Shown: positions 45,452 through 55,125 of the stretch, in pieces
Layout: every line of letters starts with the position of its first letter
Position numbering within the stretch: position 1 is the stretch's first letter
NCBI GenBank assembly: GCA_020846975.1
Contig: JADLCX010000071.1
Span: 1 to 64,000 of the forward strand
DNA: 64,000 nt
From: Phycisphaerales bacterium
Lineage (GTDB): Bacteria; Planctomycetota; Phycisphaerae; Phycisphaerales; UBA1924
Reading direction: 5' to 3'
Notes under the pieces: generated by a model
Seen by the model: only the letters and a program-made list of their open reading frames with translations
The model's database searches: none
Told to the model about the DNA's origin: nothing
Translations under genes and position numbers: made by a program

Positions 45452-45573
45452 GACAGCCCTCCCTGGCTGGCCAATCGGGGTGAATCAAGTCCGTTCATCG
45501 GCACTATAGAGCCGGGTGCCATCACTTGCCGCGCCACGGCGCGGTGATGACGGGAAGCACGCCCAGGCACACC

Positions 45574-46215
45574 CTACCAGACCCCCGGCACCAGCCGATA
45601 CTTCACACGCTCGGCGTATTTCGCCCACTCCGCGTTCTGCGACAGCACCCGCTCCTCAGCGCGGATGCGGTAGATCATCGATCCCCACCCCACCGCGACC
45701 AGGATCAGCGTCCACACGCTCCACTCGTGGAGGTTGTACCCGATGTCCTGGATCACGTACGACACGTACAGGGGATGCCGCACCAGCCGGTAGGTCCCCC
45801 TCGTCGAGAGCCCGCGCATCGCGGGCCGCACACCAAAGAACCGCCCCAGGCTGATCAGCCCCACCAGGCTCAGCGACGCCCCGATGATCACCAGCACCTT
45901 CGCCGCCTGCACCTGCTCCGGCGCACCGACATGCCCCGGGTGCCATTGCAGCAGCATCACCTGCGCGTACGAGTACGTGTACGACACCAGCACCGCGATA
46001 CCCGCCCCGGTCGATCGATCCTGCACCTGCGCCGGCCGACGCACCAGCGCGATCACCAGCACCAGCAGGTTCGAGCAGACGTACACCCAGTCGGTGGGGC
46101 TCAGGCCTTCCGCCAACAGAACCAGGATCGCCAGTTCCACCGCCGTCACACCGAACAACACCAAGTCGCCGGGACTTCGACCCCACAACCTCCACCCGAT
46201 CGGTGGGCTCTTCAT
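45574..46215 (-). CDS. ICMT/PEMT-like membrane methyltransferase
   Basis: 213 aa from the ATG at 46215 (MKSPPIGW); the frame is open 9 codons further. About five membrane helices, then the SAM-binding C-terminal signature of isoprenylcysteine carboxyl methyltransferase-like proteins: RGLSTRGTYRLVRHPLYVSY near 137, and IRAEERVLSQNAEWAKYAE with the family's E-E near the end. Bacterial members methylate small lipids or unknown substrates at the membrane. It lies downstream of no coupled gene. Confidence 0.82.
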   Translation of the reverse strand: MKSPPIGWRLWGRSPGDLVLFGVTAVELAILVLLAEGLSPTDWVYVCSNLLVLVIALVRRPAQVQDRSTGAGIAVLVSYTYSYAQVMLLQWHPGHVGAPEQVQAAKVLVIIGASLSLVGLISLGRFFGVRPAMRGLSTRGTYRLVRHPLYVSYVIQDIGYNLHEWSVWTLILVAVGWGSMIYRIRAEERVLSQNAEWAKYAERVKYRLVPGVW

Positions 46216-46340
46216 GGAAAGATCGTACCAACCACCAGCCACGCGACGTGCCAGCCGCCCTTCGCCGTCGTGGAACCGTCCTATGCTTGGCTCTCCTCAG
46301 TCCATGACGTGACGGGCAAGTTCACGCACACTTGACCAAG

Positions 46341-46348
46341 AGGAGGTG
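46341..46348 (+). promoter_or_regulatory. Consensus Shine-Dalgarno before a 28-codon frame
   Basis: AGGAGGTG, the closest match to the anti-16S consensus I found in the window, 4 bases before the ATG at 46353. Confidence 0.7.
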
Positions 46349-46352
46349 CCCT

Positions 46353-46585
46353 ATGGCACGAAGCAACGTTGATCGGGATGGACTGGAAGAGGTGCGGATT
46401 CCAGGTGACGCGCAAGCGACGCATGGGATTCCCGTCTGAGACGAACGTGAAGCGCGGCGAGCGTGGCGTGCACACATCGCAGGGTTTCAAGGAGTTCGTC
46501 GAGAAACTCGGTCGCAACGACCCGTGCCCGTGCGGATCGATGAGGCGGTTTCAAGGCGTGTTGCCTGAAGACGGGTCGGTTTTGA
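46353..46585 (+). pseudogene. Small SEC-C zinc-motif gene split over three frames
   Basis: The ATG at 46353 has a consensus ribosome site but its frame ends at 46439 after 28 codons. The next frame carries [17 protein letters not shown] and [13 protein letters not shown], the first half of a SEC-C zinc motif (CxC). The second half, [11 protein letters not shown] followed by TGA at 46583-46585, is in the third frame. Put together they make the usual C-x-C-x8-CC motif of SecA tails and small SEC-C proteins. Either the gene is broken by two frameshifts or there are sequencing errors. Confidence 0.6.
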
Positions 46586-46647
46586 CGGGTCGAACCGCGG
46601 CGAGTACACGCGGTGAGCAGTAACCAGAGACCCGCGAGATACCAAGG

Positions 46648-46669
46648 CCCCGGGCGATGATGCCCGGGG
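46648..46669 (+). terminator. Hairpin between SEC-C remnant and nuclease gene
   Basis: CCCCGGGC (46648-46655) and GCCCGGGG (46662-46669) form a perfect 8-bp stem with a 6-base loop, flanked by weaker pairing GGCC/GGCC. It lies between convergent genes and could end transcripts from either side. Confidence 0.55.
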
Positions 46670-46745
46670 CGGTGTGCTTTGGGGCCTCAGCCAAACCCCC
46701 GTCACCACCGCGCGCCTGCCTCTCGAAGCCGTGCCGCCCAGCGAT

Positions 46746-47270
46746 CTACTCGTCATCCTTCGCCGCGTCGAGCACCTTCTCCTCGACGTAGATCGGCACG
46801 TTGCTCGCGATCCCCAGCGCGATCGCGTCGCTCGGGCGAGAGTCGATTTTCACCAGTTTCCCGTGCGAATCGCGCACGTTCAGGATCGCGTAGAACGTGT
46901 GGTCGCGCAGGTCGCTGATGGTGATCGATTCGAGCTTGCCGCCGAGGGCCTCGATCGCGTTGGTCAGCAGGTCGTGGGTCTGCGGGCGCTTGATCGGGAT
47001 CCCCTTCAGCCGGCGCTCGATCGCCTGCGCCTCGGGCAGGCCGATGACGATCGGGAAGGCGCGGCCGTTCTCGACCTGGCTGTAGGTCATGGCCGAGTGG
47101 CCGCTGCCCCCCCCCGCCGCGCCCCCCCCGCTCGCCCCTCCCCCCGCGCTCGAGCCGCCGGCGGGCGCATCATCACCATCGGAGGTGGGCACCACCTCGC
47201 GGAGTTCGATGATCTGGTAGTCGTTGAGCTCGCGGATCAGGATCCGCGCCAGCTCCATGCGTACCGCCAT
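46746..47270 (-). CDS. Bifunctional nuclease (BFN, DUF151)
   Basis: 174 aa from the ATG at 47270 (MAVRMELARILIREL). The BFN domain covers about 60-165: RAFPIVIGLPEAQAIERRLK, HDLLTNAIEALGGKLESITI, FYAILNVRDSHGKLVKIDSR, and PSDAIALGIASNVPIYV. Members degrade both DNA and RNA in vitro. A Gly/Ser/Ala-rich insert (about 34-58) breaks the N-terminal strand. The open frame upstream to 47492 is Arg/Pro-rich and excluded. A 116-base gap separates it from nnrE, which is on the same strand. Confidence 0.9.
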   Translation of the reverse strand: MAVRMELARILIRELNDYQIIELREVVPTSDGDDAPAGGSSAGGGASGGGAAGGGSGHSAMTYSQVENGRAFPIVIGLPEAQAIERRLKGIPIKRPQTHDLLTNAIEALGGKLESITISDLRDHTFYAILNVRDSHGKLVKIDSRPSDAIALGIASNVPIYVEEKVLDAAKDDE

Positions 47271-47386
47271 GTCCGTGTCTCCGTCACCAGACTCTTCGCC
47301 CGTTTTCCGATCCGGTTGCCGCATCCGCCGCCGGGCGCTCCGTGCCGCATTGTTAGGCGGGCCGATGCGACGGATCGACCGGCGCA

Positions 47387-48265
47387 TCACTGCGGCCGGG
47401 CTTCGTCCGTCATCGGCTCGCCCTCGACATCCATCGGGCGGCCCAGGCGCTCGATCAGGGCGCGGGGCGCGCCGATCCCCGCGACCAAACAATCGCCCAA
47501 GAATGGCTGCGCGGCAAGGGTCAGGTAACCGGTCTTCAAGCCCAGCAGCGCGACGGTGACATCGGCCCGGACCGCCTCGCCCCCGACGAAAGGTGACCCG
47601 GTCGCGGCGTCGAGTCCACTCGGGACATCGACGGCGAGAATGGGCACCTGCTCGGCCCGGTAGGCATTGACCAGTTTGATCAGTTCGCCCATCTCTCCAG
47701 CCGCCGGGCGGTCAAGCCCGGTCCCGAGGAGGGCGTCGATGACCAGATCGGGATCGCCGAGATCGGCGCGTGCGAGGCGTGCGGCCTCTCGCGGCGACCC
47801 GCCGGTAACATGGATGGGGATACCCATCCGCCGAGCGACATCGAGATTGACGCGGGCATCGCCCGTGTACCTCTCGGGCGACGCGGGAGTGACGATCGAG
47901 ACGGCCGAGCCGTCGTTGGCGAGGTGGCGTGCGGCCGCGAAGCCGTCGCCGCCGTTGTTGCCCGGCCCGCAGAAGACGAGAATGCACGGGTCCTCGACGC
48001 CGGTGAGCAGATCGCGGGCGACGCTGGCGATGCCGAGGGCGGCGTTCTCCATGAGGAGGATGGATGGGATACCGAACTCCTCGACGCAGAGGCGATCGAC
48101 CTCGCGCGATTGGGCCGGCGTGAAGACGTAGAGCGGATCGACAGGAGAATCGTCGGCGTCCCGGGCGGGCGGATCGCGGCGCGGCGATCGACGGGCGGAA
48201 TCGCGTCCGTTTCCGCCGCCTCCACCACGGCGGTGCCTGCGCCCGGTATCCTCTGGCCGATGCAT
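47387..48265 (-). CDS. nnrE: NAD(P)H-hydrate epimerase
   Basis: Repairs hydrated NAD(P)H by interconverting the R and S epimers. 292 aa. YjeF N-terminal domain signatures: VFTPAQSREVDRL near 47, SILLMENAALGIAS near 68, VFCGPGNNGGDGFAAARHL near 97, DLVIDALLGTGL near 165, and AVDVPSGLDAATG near 205. The N-terminal 40 residues are Arg/Asp-rich and probably not conserved; there is no other start before VDPLYVF. The dehydratase half (NnrD), fused in many bacteria, is absent. Confidence 0.9.
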   Translation of the reverse strand: MHRPEDTGRRHRRGGGGGNGRDSARRSPRRDPPARDADDSPVDPLYVFTPAQSREVDRLCVEEFGIPSILLMENAALGIASVARDLLTGVEDPCILVFCGPGNNGGDGFAAARHLANDGSAVSIVTPASPERYTGDARVNLDVARRMGIPIHVTGGSPREAARLARADLGDPDLVIDALLGTGLDRPAAGEMGELIKLVNAYRAEQVPILAVDVPSGLDAATGSPFVGGEAVRADVTVALLGLKTGYLTLAAQPFLGDCLVAGIGAPRALIERLGRPMDVEGEPMTDEARPQ

Positions 48266-48312
48266 GATCGAGGTTTATCGGAAGGTGCGCGGGTGCGCTG
48301 CACAGGAAAGGC

Positions 48313-49581
48313 ATGATCGACACACTGATCGTCATCCTGCTGGTGGTCCTGGGCTTGTGCGGGGTGGGTCTGGGTGGTTATTGGGCCGCGGTGGGGTACC
48401 ACATCGGGCGGACGATGGCGCTCATCCCGACGGCCCGGCGGGGGCTGAGCCTGCCGGTGCCGGCCGAAGCGCTCCCCCGGGTGTGCGTGATCGTGCCGGC
48501 GCACAACGAGGAGTCGTGCATCGGCGTGGTCGCGGCGTCGCTGGCCCGCCAGGACTATCCGGCGGATCGGCTGCGGCTGGTGTTCGTGCTGGACCGGTGC
48601 ACGGATCGGACGCGGGCGGTGCTGGAGGAGACGCTGCAACGCGCGGCATCGATGGATCGCGCGGAGATCATCGAACTCACCGAGTGCACGCCCGGCTGGA
48701 TCGGCAAACCGCACGCGCTCTGGAGCGCTGTGAACCGGGCGAAGTCGGCGGCGGATGCCGATGTGCTGCTCTTTGTCGATGCCGACACCGAGTTGGACAC
48801 CCGGCTCGTCCGGGCAACGTCGTCGCTCATGGTGCATCGCGGCCTGGGGTTCCTGAGCCTGTTGAGCACGCTGACCTACGACCACTGGTTTGAGACGGTG
48901 GTGCAGCCTGCGGCGGGGATGGAACTGATGCGACAGTTCCCGATCGTGAAAGCCAACGGGGGCGCGGAGCGAGGGACGCGCGCGGGAAGCGAACGGCGCC
49001 GGCCGTTCGCGAACGGACAGTACATCATGGTGCGCCGCGAAGACTACCAACGAGCCGGCGGGCACGAGGCGGTGCGTGCGTCGGTGCTGGAGGATGTGGA
49101 ACTGGCGCGACGCGCCGATAAGTGCGGCGTAGTGTGCGGGTTCTTCCTCGACGGGGGCATGCTCAGGTGCCGGATGTACGATTCGTACGCCGCGCTACGC
49201 CGAGGGTGGAAACGGATCTACAGCGAGTCCGCCAATGTGAAGCCTCAGCGCCTCCGCAAGATGGCGCGGCGCGTGAGGCTGCTGGGAACATGCCTGCCCG
49301 CGGGCGCGGCGATCGGGCTGGCGCTGGGGCTCTGGTTTCGCGGCTCTTCGCACGACGCCCTCGCGGGCATCGTCTGGACGATCTGCGCCGCGGGATTGTG
49401 CGTGTGGGCCGGCGTGCTGGTGTGGAGCTACTTGATCGGACGCATCCCGCTGATCGGACTGCCGGCGTTCGCGGTCGGGTCGTGGATCACGGGGAGCATC
49501 CTGCTCGAGGCGGCGCGCGACCTGGAGCGCGGCAAGCCCACGGAATGGGGCGGATTGAAGATCGATCGCTCGGCGCGGTGA
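48313..49581 (+). CDS. Membrane glycosyltransferase family 2
   Basis: 422 aa. AGGAAAGG precedes the ATG. An N-terminal membrane helix (TLIVILLVVLGLCGVGLGGY) leads to a GT-A domain: RVCVIVPAHNEESCIGVVAA near 56, FVLDRCTDRTR, ADVLLFVDADTELD (DxD site) near 151, and the acceptor-side GHEAVRASVLEDVELARR. Three C-terminal helices (about 315-400) close it. The form recalls hopanoid-, carotenoid- or ceramide-type glycosyltransferases; substrate unknown. Confidence 0.85.
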   Translation: MIDTLIVILLVVLGLCGVGLGGYWAAVGYHIGRTMALIPTARRGLSLPVPAEALPRVCVIVPAHNEESCIGVVAASLARQDYPADRLRLVFVLDRCTDRTRAVLEETLQRAASMDRAEIIELTECTPGWIGKPHALWSAVNRAKSAADADVLLFVDADTELDTRLVRATSSLMVHRGLGFLSLLSTLTYDHWFETVVQPAAGMELMRQFPIVKANGGAERGTRAGSERRRPFANGQYIMVRREDYQRAGGHEAVRASVLEDVELARRADKCGVVCGFFLDGGMLRCRMYDSYAALRRGWKRIYSESANVKPQRLRKMARRVRLLGTCLPAGAAIGLALGLWFRGSSHDALAGIVWTICAAGLCVWAGVLVWSYLIGRIPLIGLPAFAVGSWITGSILLEAARDLERGKPTEWGGLKIDRSAR

Positions 49582-49588
49582 GCAAGGA

Positions 49589-50770
49589 TCACTTGCGCGG
49601 TCCGGGCTTCGGCCCGGATCCGGCAGCGGCGCGGTACTCATCCAGCCGAGCCTGGTACTCGGCGCGGATGGTCTTGCTCGACTCGAACTCGACCGCGCGA
49701 GCCTGAAGCGCGACGGCCTCGGCGATGTTCTGCTGCGCGAACCTGACGCGGGCGTGCGCGGCCAGCGCGGCGGACGACTTGCCGCCGCTGGCCTCGACCG
49801 CGCGGGCCGTCGCCCGCTCGGCGATGGCGAGGTCGCGACGCTCGATCGACCGGTCCTCGGTGATGATCCAGGCGAGCAGGGCGAGGGCACGGGGATCGTC
49901 CTTCAAGGGCCCGTCGATCGATGCCTGCGCGTGCTTGTACGCGGCGTCCAGGTCTCGGACGCCCGAGGCCAGGAGCGTGAACTTCCAGAGGATGTACTCG
50001 CTCATCACCGGCGGGTCGATCGCGATGATGCGGTCGATCGTGGCGACGGCTTCGGTGAAGCGGGTCTCGGCGAGTTGATCGTCGAGCCGGGCACGCAGGG
50101 GCGCGGCACGGGCGCGGGCCTCGGCCTCCCGCTTGGCACGCGCGGCGGCGGCGACCAGATCGAACTTGCCGGCGACAACCTGCTGGAGAACCGCATCGAG
50201 GCCGTCGTGGGGAAAGCCGATCCACGCGATGCGTCCGGCGCGATCAACCACGAACGCGGTGGGGATGCCTTCCTGACCAGCGCTCTCCATCCACGCCGAA
50301 TCGGAGCGGCCCGAATCATCCCACGCCACCGCGTAATCGAACTTGTCCTCGGACTGTCGAACGAACTTCTCGACGTGAGCAAGGCCCTGCGGCTCGTGGC
50401 TTGTCACCCCGACGATCGTCACGGTGCCCTGGTACTTTTCCTGGAGTTCGGAGAGGTACGGGATACTGCGCCGGCAGGGGGAGCACCACGTGGCCCAGAA
50501 CTCGACAACGTACACGCGGCCCATCTCGAACTTCGTGACCGGGGCGCCGCGCACCCAACTGGCGACCGAAAGCTCCGGCGCGGCGTCGCCAACCAGCAGG
50601 CGCGGCAGGTTGCGGGCGATCGAGACTGATGGCGGGGTTCCGGGAACGACGTTGGGGACCGTGTCGGGCGTTCCCGGCGGCACGGGCGCACCTGTCTGGC
50701 CGTGCGCAAGCGGAGCGCACGCCAGGATGCCGTGGATCGCCGCCGCGAAGATCAGTCTGCCAAACGCCAT
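49589..50770 (-). CDS. Secreted TlpA-like thioredoxin with C-terminal repeat region
   Basis: 393 aa from the ATG at 50770, with GGAGGTG 6 bases upstream. Signal peptide (LIFAAAIHGILACAPLAHG). The redox domain at about 60-200 has VVEFWATWCSPCRRSIPYLS (CxxC), VTIVGVTSHEP, and a cis-Pro segment GIPTAFVVDRAGRIAWIGFP. The last 190 residues are helical and may form TPR-like repeats. It should reduce or keep disulfides or deliver redox equivalents in the periplasm. Convergent with the GT2 gene; divergent from the TonB-like gene. Confidence 0.87.
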   Translation of the reverse strand: MAFGRLIFAAAIHGILACAPLAHGQTGAPVPPGTPDTVPNVVPGTPPSVSIARNLPRLLVGDAAPELSVASWVRGAPVTKFEMGRVYVVEFWATWCSPCRRSIPYLSELQEKYQGTVTIVGVTSHEPQGLAHVEKFVRQSEDKFDYAVAWDDSGRSDSAWMESAGQEGIPTAFVVDRAGRIAWIGFPHDGLDAVLQQVVAGKFDLVAAAARAKREAEARARAAPLRARLDDQLAETRFTEAVATIDRIIAIDPPVMSEYILWKFTLLASGVRDLDAAYKHAQASIDGPLKDDPRALALLAWIITEDRSIERRDLAIAERATARAVEASGGKSSAALAAHARVRFAQQNIAEAVALQARAVEFESSKTIRAEYQARLDEYRAAAGSGPKPGPRK

Positions 50771-50940
50771 GCAACGCACCTCCGCGGGCCACGTCTTGGG
50801 GGCCGCGCTCGCTCCGATTCGGGAGTCGATCTTATCGAGTGAATCCGGGTGCGGCATGTCCGCAAACAGCCCGGAGCCCGACCAATTCCCCCCCACCATT
50901 CCCCAACCCTGTTGCCCTCGTGGAGCATACCGTTCAGTCG

Positions 50941-52197
50941 ATGGCCGGTTGCCTGGCTCAACCCGTTCGAGCACGCCATGACCGACCGCTCGCGCTGGCG
51001 ATCGCGCTGAGCGTGGGTGTGCATCTTTTGGGCGGGATCGTGACGACGCGCGTGGGGATCGAACCGGAACTGCCGGGACGAACCTCGAGCCACGACCGTT
51101 GGCTGCGTTCGGGCGCGATGAACCTCGCTTTCGACGAGCAGGAAGCGCCGAGTGACCCGCGGCGGGATGCGGAAACCGCGGCCGCGCCGCAGCAACCGCC
51201 CACCACCGAGCCGCCCACCCCAGCGCCGCAGCCTGAACCTATGGAGTTGACGCTGGGCATCGACGGCTCGACGCACAAGACCGACAACATGATCGGGTTC
51301 CGCGAGGCGACCGAGCACTCGGCCCGGAAGTCCGAGGTTGACCAGCCCGCGCTGGAGTTGGATGCCGGCTCGATGGAGGCCGCGACGCGTGCGGCGGGTC
51401 AGCCGGATGCGAAATCAGCCGAGCCGACCCAGCAGCCGAGCCCGCGCGAGGCGATGGGTCCGCCCGAGCCGACGCTCGCTCAACTCGCGGCGGCGGCCGT
51501 TGAGGCTTCGGCAGGGCCGAAGGGCGATGCGCTGGAGACCCGCGAAGCGGTTCCCGCGCAGAGCGAGCCCGCCGGTAACACCGCGAACAACACCCCCGGC
51601 GCGGCCATCCGGGAGCGGCCGCCGGTTGATCGGCCGATCGCGGACCGCACGCGTGAGTTCCAGGCCGCGACAACACAAGGCACGCCCGACGGTGCAGACG
51701 GGACCGACCGCACGACCGTGATCGGCGCGAACCCGCCGGCCGGCGGCAACCCGTCGAGTGGCGGCAAGCCGGGCGATGGCGGGAACGCCCCAAGCACCAA
51801 CCCAGCCAGCGCGGACGAGCCGGGCAACGCGCCGGGCATCAAGAGCGACAAGGAATCGGACCCGAGCAGCAGGATCAAGCCGATCGAGGTACGGTTCGGG
51901 CAGACAGTCGCCGGCGATGGCGTCGAGATCGTGACGCGCCGGCCGCGGCAGCCGTTGTTCACGAAGCTGACGCGCGTCACCGTCGCGCCGGACAACCCGG
52001 GCGTCGAGGCCACGTTCGACGCGAGCGGCAAGGTTGTCGATGTCAAGCTGGTGAAATCGAGCGGGTACGCGGATGTTGACGAGCCGGTGATCAACATGGT
52101 GTACTCGTGGCGGGCGCGAGGGCCGAAGCTCGCCGCGCTGACGGCGGGCGACCCGACCAAGAAGTTCAAGTTGCGGTTCCTGGTCCTGATCCGATGA
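50941..52197 (+). CDS. TonB-like energy-transducer protein
   Basis: 418 aa from the ATG at 50941 (MAGCLAQPVRARHDRP). One N-terminal membrane helix (PLALAIALSVGVHLLGGIV), a long Pro/Ala/Glu/Gly-rich periplasmic linker (about 60-320), and a C-terminal domain with the TonB fold (VTVAPDNPGVEATFDASGKV, then VDVKLVKSSGYADVDEPVI). This is the plan of TonB, which passes ion-gradient energy to outer-membrane receptors. No ExbB, ExbD or receptor gene is next to it, so its partner is unknown. The stop overlaps the next ATG (ATGA). Confidence 0.8.
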   Translation: MAGCLAQPVRARHDRPLALAIALSVGVHLLGGIVTTRVGIEPELPGRTSSHDRWLRSGAMNLAFDEQEAPSDPRRDAETAAAPQQPPTTEPPTPAPQPEPMELTLGIDGSTHKTDNMIGFREATEHSARKSEVDQPALELDAGSMEAATRAAGQPDAKSAEPTQQPSPREAMGPPEPTLAQLAAAAVEASAGPKGDALETREAVPAQSEPAGNTANNTPGAAIRERPPVDRPIADRTREFQAATTQGTPDGADGTDRTTVIGANPPAGGNPSSGGKPGDGGNAPSTNPASADEPGNAPGIKSDKESDPSSRIKPIEVRFGQTVAGDGVEIVTRRPRQPLFTKLTRVTVAPDNPGVEATFDASGKVVDVKLVKSSGYADVDEPVINMVYSWRARGPKLAALTAGDPTKKFKLRFLVLIR

Positions 52198-52877
52198 ACC
52201 ACCACAAGACGCACCGCCCAACACCGGATGCCGGATCGTTCCGGCGAGCGCGTGGCATTCTCTCGCGTGCCGTGCTCTGCTGCGCCGGGGCGGTCATGCT
52301 CGGGCTCGGTCAGCCGACCAAAAAGCCCGCGCCGTTCACACCGGTCGATCCCGGCGTGGTGGACCTCACCTCGAACGCGGTGAGCATGCGCGTGCTGCGG
52401 CTCGACCAGCGCATCCCGACGGGTTTCGATCAGGTGTACAAGGTCGATCCCTCCGCCGCGCCGAAGTCGCTCTCCGTCAAACCCTTGTTCGCCCGCAAGT
52501 CCGGCGCGCTGACGGTGCTCTTCCCCCGCGGCGAGTACGTCGCGACCGAAGAGGGCGCGGTCGTGCCCGTCATCCCGCCGGGTGCGCGCATGATCATCGG
52601 CGACGAGGACGAACCGATCGACCCGCGCGCGACGGCGCGCTCGCTCTCGGCGGTCGATCGGAGTGTCTCCACCTCGGCGCACCGCGGAGCGACGGTGGCG
52701 GCTCGCTCGACGGCGATCGATCCGACCTCGCCGGGATCGGAACATCTCGATCCCACGTCAGACCACACCGCGCCGAGCGTGTTGACGGATGAGGGCTACC
52801 GCGTGCGACGCGTCCGCGATCTCCTGATCCGTGCGGCTGCGGTGGATTCCGGTCGCGCGGAGCGTGCAAGCCCTTGA
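52194..52877 (+). CDS. Secreted protein coupled to TonB-like gene
   Basis: 227 aa, start within the preceding stop (ATGA). A signal or membrane segment lies at about 24-42 (LSRAVLCCAGAVMLGLG). The exported part begins with a beta-rich stretch (VDLTSNAVSMRVLRLDQRIP, VLFPRGEYVATEEGAVVPVI) and continues with a Ser/Thr/Ala-rich tail that ends in a helix. No family recognised. Coupling suggests joint work with the TonB-like protein. Confidence 0.6.
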   Translation: MNHHKTHRPTPDAGSFRRARGILSRAVLCCAGAVMLGLGQPTKKPAPFTPVDPGVVDLTSNAVSMRVLRLDQRIPTGFDQVYKVDPSAAPKSLSVKPLFARKSGALTVLFPRGEYVATEEGAVVPVIPPGARMIIGDEDEPIDPRATARSLSAVDRSVSTSAHRGATVAARSTAIDPTSPGSEHLDPTSDHTAPSVLTDEGYRVRRVRDLLIRAAAVDSGRAERASP

Positions 52878-53057
52878 TAGACCGGAAGTTGACCATGTCC
52901 CCCCCGAACTGGGATTCCGGTGCAGCCGTTCGCACGATCGGCGTGTAAAAGTCCTGCCGAACAGAACCGGCATTCTGTCGTGACACGTCGATAGTGAACG
53001 CCCCGCGCCCGACGCGAAGCGACAATCCGCGGAATCCCTGGTGCGAGAACCTCAAGC
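52878..53057. other. Intergenic region before the BamE-like lipoprotein
   Basis: 180 bases without a gene. No hairpin terminator stands out and no clear promoter could be named, though this region should hold the lipoprotein's promoter. Confidence 0.4.
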
Positions 53058-53423
53058 ATGATACTCGCTTCCCGAATCGTCCTTGGCGCGACGACGCTGG
53101 CGTGCAGCGCCGGCCTCACCGGCTGCCTCGTCTCCAGCCACAACTCGACGAAGATCGAAGGGGCGTACGTCAGCCCCGCGACCTACGACGAGGTACAACC
53201 CGGCACGACCACCGCGGAGTGGATCACCGCGGCGTTCGGCCAGCCGTCGGTCAAGACGCCGCTGGCGAGCGGTGATGAACTCTGGAAGTGGACGTACACC
53301 AAGACCAAGTCCGGCCAAGGCTCGGTGCTGTTTGTCTTCGGCGGGTCGGATGTCACCGAGACCGTCGGCCACGTGAACATCCAGGTCCGCGACGGGATCG
53401 TGGTTCACAAGTGGCGGGATTGA
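53058..53423 (+). CDS. Small BamE/OmlA-like lipoprotein
   Basis: 121 aa. Signal with lipobox LTGC near residue 23. The mature protein follows the SmpA/OmlA pattern: STKIEGAYVSPATYDEVQPG TTTAEWI as a lead helix, AAFGQPSVKTPLASGDELWK, and strands LFVFGG and VNIQVRDGIVV. In BamE such a domain helps assemble outer-membrane proteins; here the resemblance is in pattern only. Convergent with floA (18-base gap). Confidence 0.65.
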   Translation: MILASRIVLGATTLACSAGLTGCLVSSHNSTKIEGAYVSPATYDEVQPGTTTAEWITAAFGQPSVKTPLASGDELWKWTYTKTKSGQGSVLFVFGGSDVTETVGHVNIQVRDGIVVHKWRD

Positions 53424-53441
53424 ACCAGGCTTCGGCGGTCG

Positions 53442-54452
53442 CTACGCGCCCTGCCCGCCGTGCGCCGCGGGATCGGTTCCGGCGATAGCGCCGCGCATGG
53501 CGGTGTCGGCCTGCACGTTGCGCATCTTGTAGTAATCCATGATCCCGAGGTTGCCCTTGCGGAAAGCCTCGGCCATGGCCTTGGGCACCTCGGCCTCGGC
53601 GAGCACGACCAGCGCCCGGTTCTCCTGCACCTTGGCCTTGAACTCCTGCTCCTGCGCCGTAGCGAGGGCGCGTCGGGTCTCCGCCGCCGCCTGGGCCTTG
53701 CGTTTGTCGGCCTCGGCCTGATCGGTCTGGAGTTTGGCGCCGATGTTCTCGCCGACATCGATGTCGGCGATATCGATCGAGAGGATCTCGAAAGCGGTTC
53801 CGGCGTCGAGCCCCTGCTTCATCACGGTCTTGGTGATCTCGTCGGGGTTCTCGAGCACCTGCTTGTGGTCCTCGGCGGAGCCGATGGTGGAGACGATGCC
53901 CTGGCCGACGCGGGCGATGACCGTCTCTTCGGTCGCGCCGCCGACGAGCTGGCCGATGTTGGTGCGGACGGTGACCCGCGCCTTGACCTTGAGCTGGATG
54001 CCGTTCTTGGCGACCGCGTCGATGGTCGGGCGCGGGCTGGAAGCGCTCGGGATGTCGATGATCTTGGGGTTCACGCTTGTCTGAACGGCGTCGAGGATGT
54101 CGCGGCCGGCGAGGTCGATGGCCGTCGCGGTCTCCCACGGGAGATTGATCCGCGCGCCCTTCGCGGCGATGATCGCGTTGATGACGGCCGGCACACGCCC
54201 GCCGGCGAGGTAGTGCGTCTCGATCTTGCTGGTGGGGATGTCCAGACCCGCCTTGACCGCCCGGATGCGCGAATAGACCACCACGCGCGGATCGACCTTG
54301 CGCAGCTTCATGCCGATCAACTCGGTAACCCCGACGCGGGCGTTGCTGAACAGGGCCTGAAAGTAGAGGCTGGCGAAACTGAACGCGATGATCGCGCCCA
54401 CGAGGAAGATGATCGCGAGGATCGCGCCGACGACAATCTGCCAGGTTTCCAT
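53442..54452 (-). CDS. floA: Flotillin-like protein FloA
   Basis: 336 aa from the ATG at 54452 ([20 protein letters not shown]). A membrane hairpin at about 5-30, then SPFH-type domain ([56 protein letters not shown]), and an Ala/Glu/Lys coiled coil (about 235-310). Flotillins organise membrane microdomains. Genes of NfeD type are next upstream on the same strand (54580 and 55249), a standard partnership in bacteria. Confidence 0.93.
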   Translation of the reverse strand: METWQIVVGAILAIIFLVGAIIAFSFASLYFQALFSNARVGVTELIGMKLRKVDPRVVVYSRIRAVKAGLDIPTSKIETHYLAGGRVPAVINAIIAAKGARINLPWETATAIDLAGRDILDAVQTSVNPKIIDIPSASSPRPTIDAVAKNGIQLKVKARVTVRTNIGQLVGGATEETVIARVGQGIVSTIGSAEDHKQVLENPDEITKTVMKQGLDAGTAFEILSIDIADIDVGENIGAKLQTDQAEADKRKAQAAAETRRALATAQEQEFKAKVQENRALVVLAEAEVPKAMAEAFRKGNLGIMDYYKMRNVQADTAMRGAIAGTDPAAHGGQGA

Positions 54453-54579
54453 CGAGCGGGTCTCCGGTTGGGTCGCACACAGTATACGGGACCGGACGAC
54501 CGACGATTCACGCCGCGGCGCCTCGAAACCGCCCGCGCGGGACCGTGCTCGGGCGCGGCCGCACGAAAACCGGTCCCAA

Positions 54580-55089
54580 TCACGCGTGCGCCGAATCGTC
54601 CGCCGGGCGAACGCGCACCTGCATCGCATCGGACCCCGTTACCCGCACGCGCGTGCCCGAACGCACAAACGCGATCTCCGACATGGCGGCGACCCGCTTG
54701 TCGCCGATACGGATGAAGCCGCCGGGCCGCAGGTCGGTGAGCGTGAGCCCTTCCTCGCCGATCAGCGCCTCGAACTCGGCCCCCGGCGACGGCGCGGGCG
54801 CGCCGCCGTCCAGCGCATCGGGAGGCAGGTTCAGCATCTTCTTGCCCATCGCGGTCGATGGGAAGATCTGCAGCCCGACGAAGACAATGGTCGGCCCGAT
54901 GATGGCGATCGCGAGCAGCCCGCTCATTCCCCATCGCCAGTCATACCGGAACAGGCAGACCACCCCGCCGATGGCGACGCACGCGGAGGTGACGCCGAGA
55001 ACGCCGGCCGTCGGCACGAACACTTCGATGATCAGCAGCAGGGCCGCGAGGGACAGGAGCCCCACACCCCAGTAGACGAGAGATTCCAT
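54580..55089 (-). CDS. Short NfeD-family membrane protein
   Basis: 169 aa from the ATG at 55089 ([20 protein letters not shown]). About four membrane helices in the first 90 residues, then the NfeD OB-fold domain ([20 protein letters not shown], then [20 protein letters not shown]). It stands between floA and the long NfeD gene, fitting the nfeD-floA pair. The frame upstream to 55209 runs into the dispersed element and is excluded. Confidence 0.85.
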   Translation of the reverse strand: MESLVYWGVGLLSLAALLLIIEVFVPTAGVLGVTSACVAIGGVVCLFRYDWRWGMSGLLAIAIIGPTIVFVGLQIFPSTAMGKKMLNLPPDALDGGAPAPSPGAEFEALIGEEGLTLTDLRPGGFIRIGDKRVAAMSEIAFVRSGTRVRVTGSDAMQVRVRPADDSAHA

Positions 55090-55125
55090 GGCGGTAGCGT
55101 AGCGGGTGGCGTTCGGAACGGGTGA

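Noticed and set aside
43442-45547. 701-codon plus-strand frame opposite top6B
   Set aside because: Arg/His/Leu-rich shadow; GHKL motifs on the minus strand are clear.
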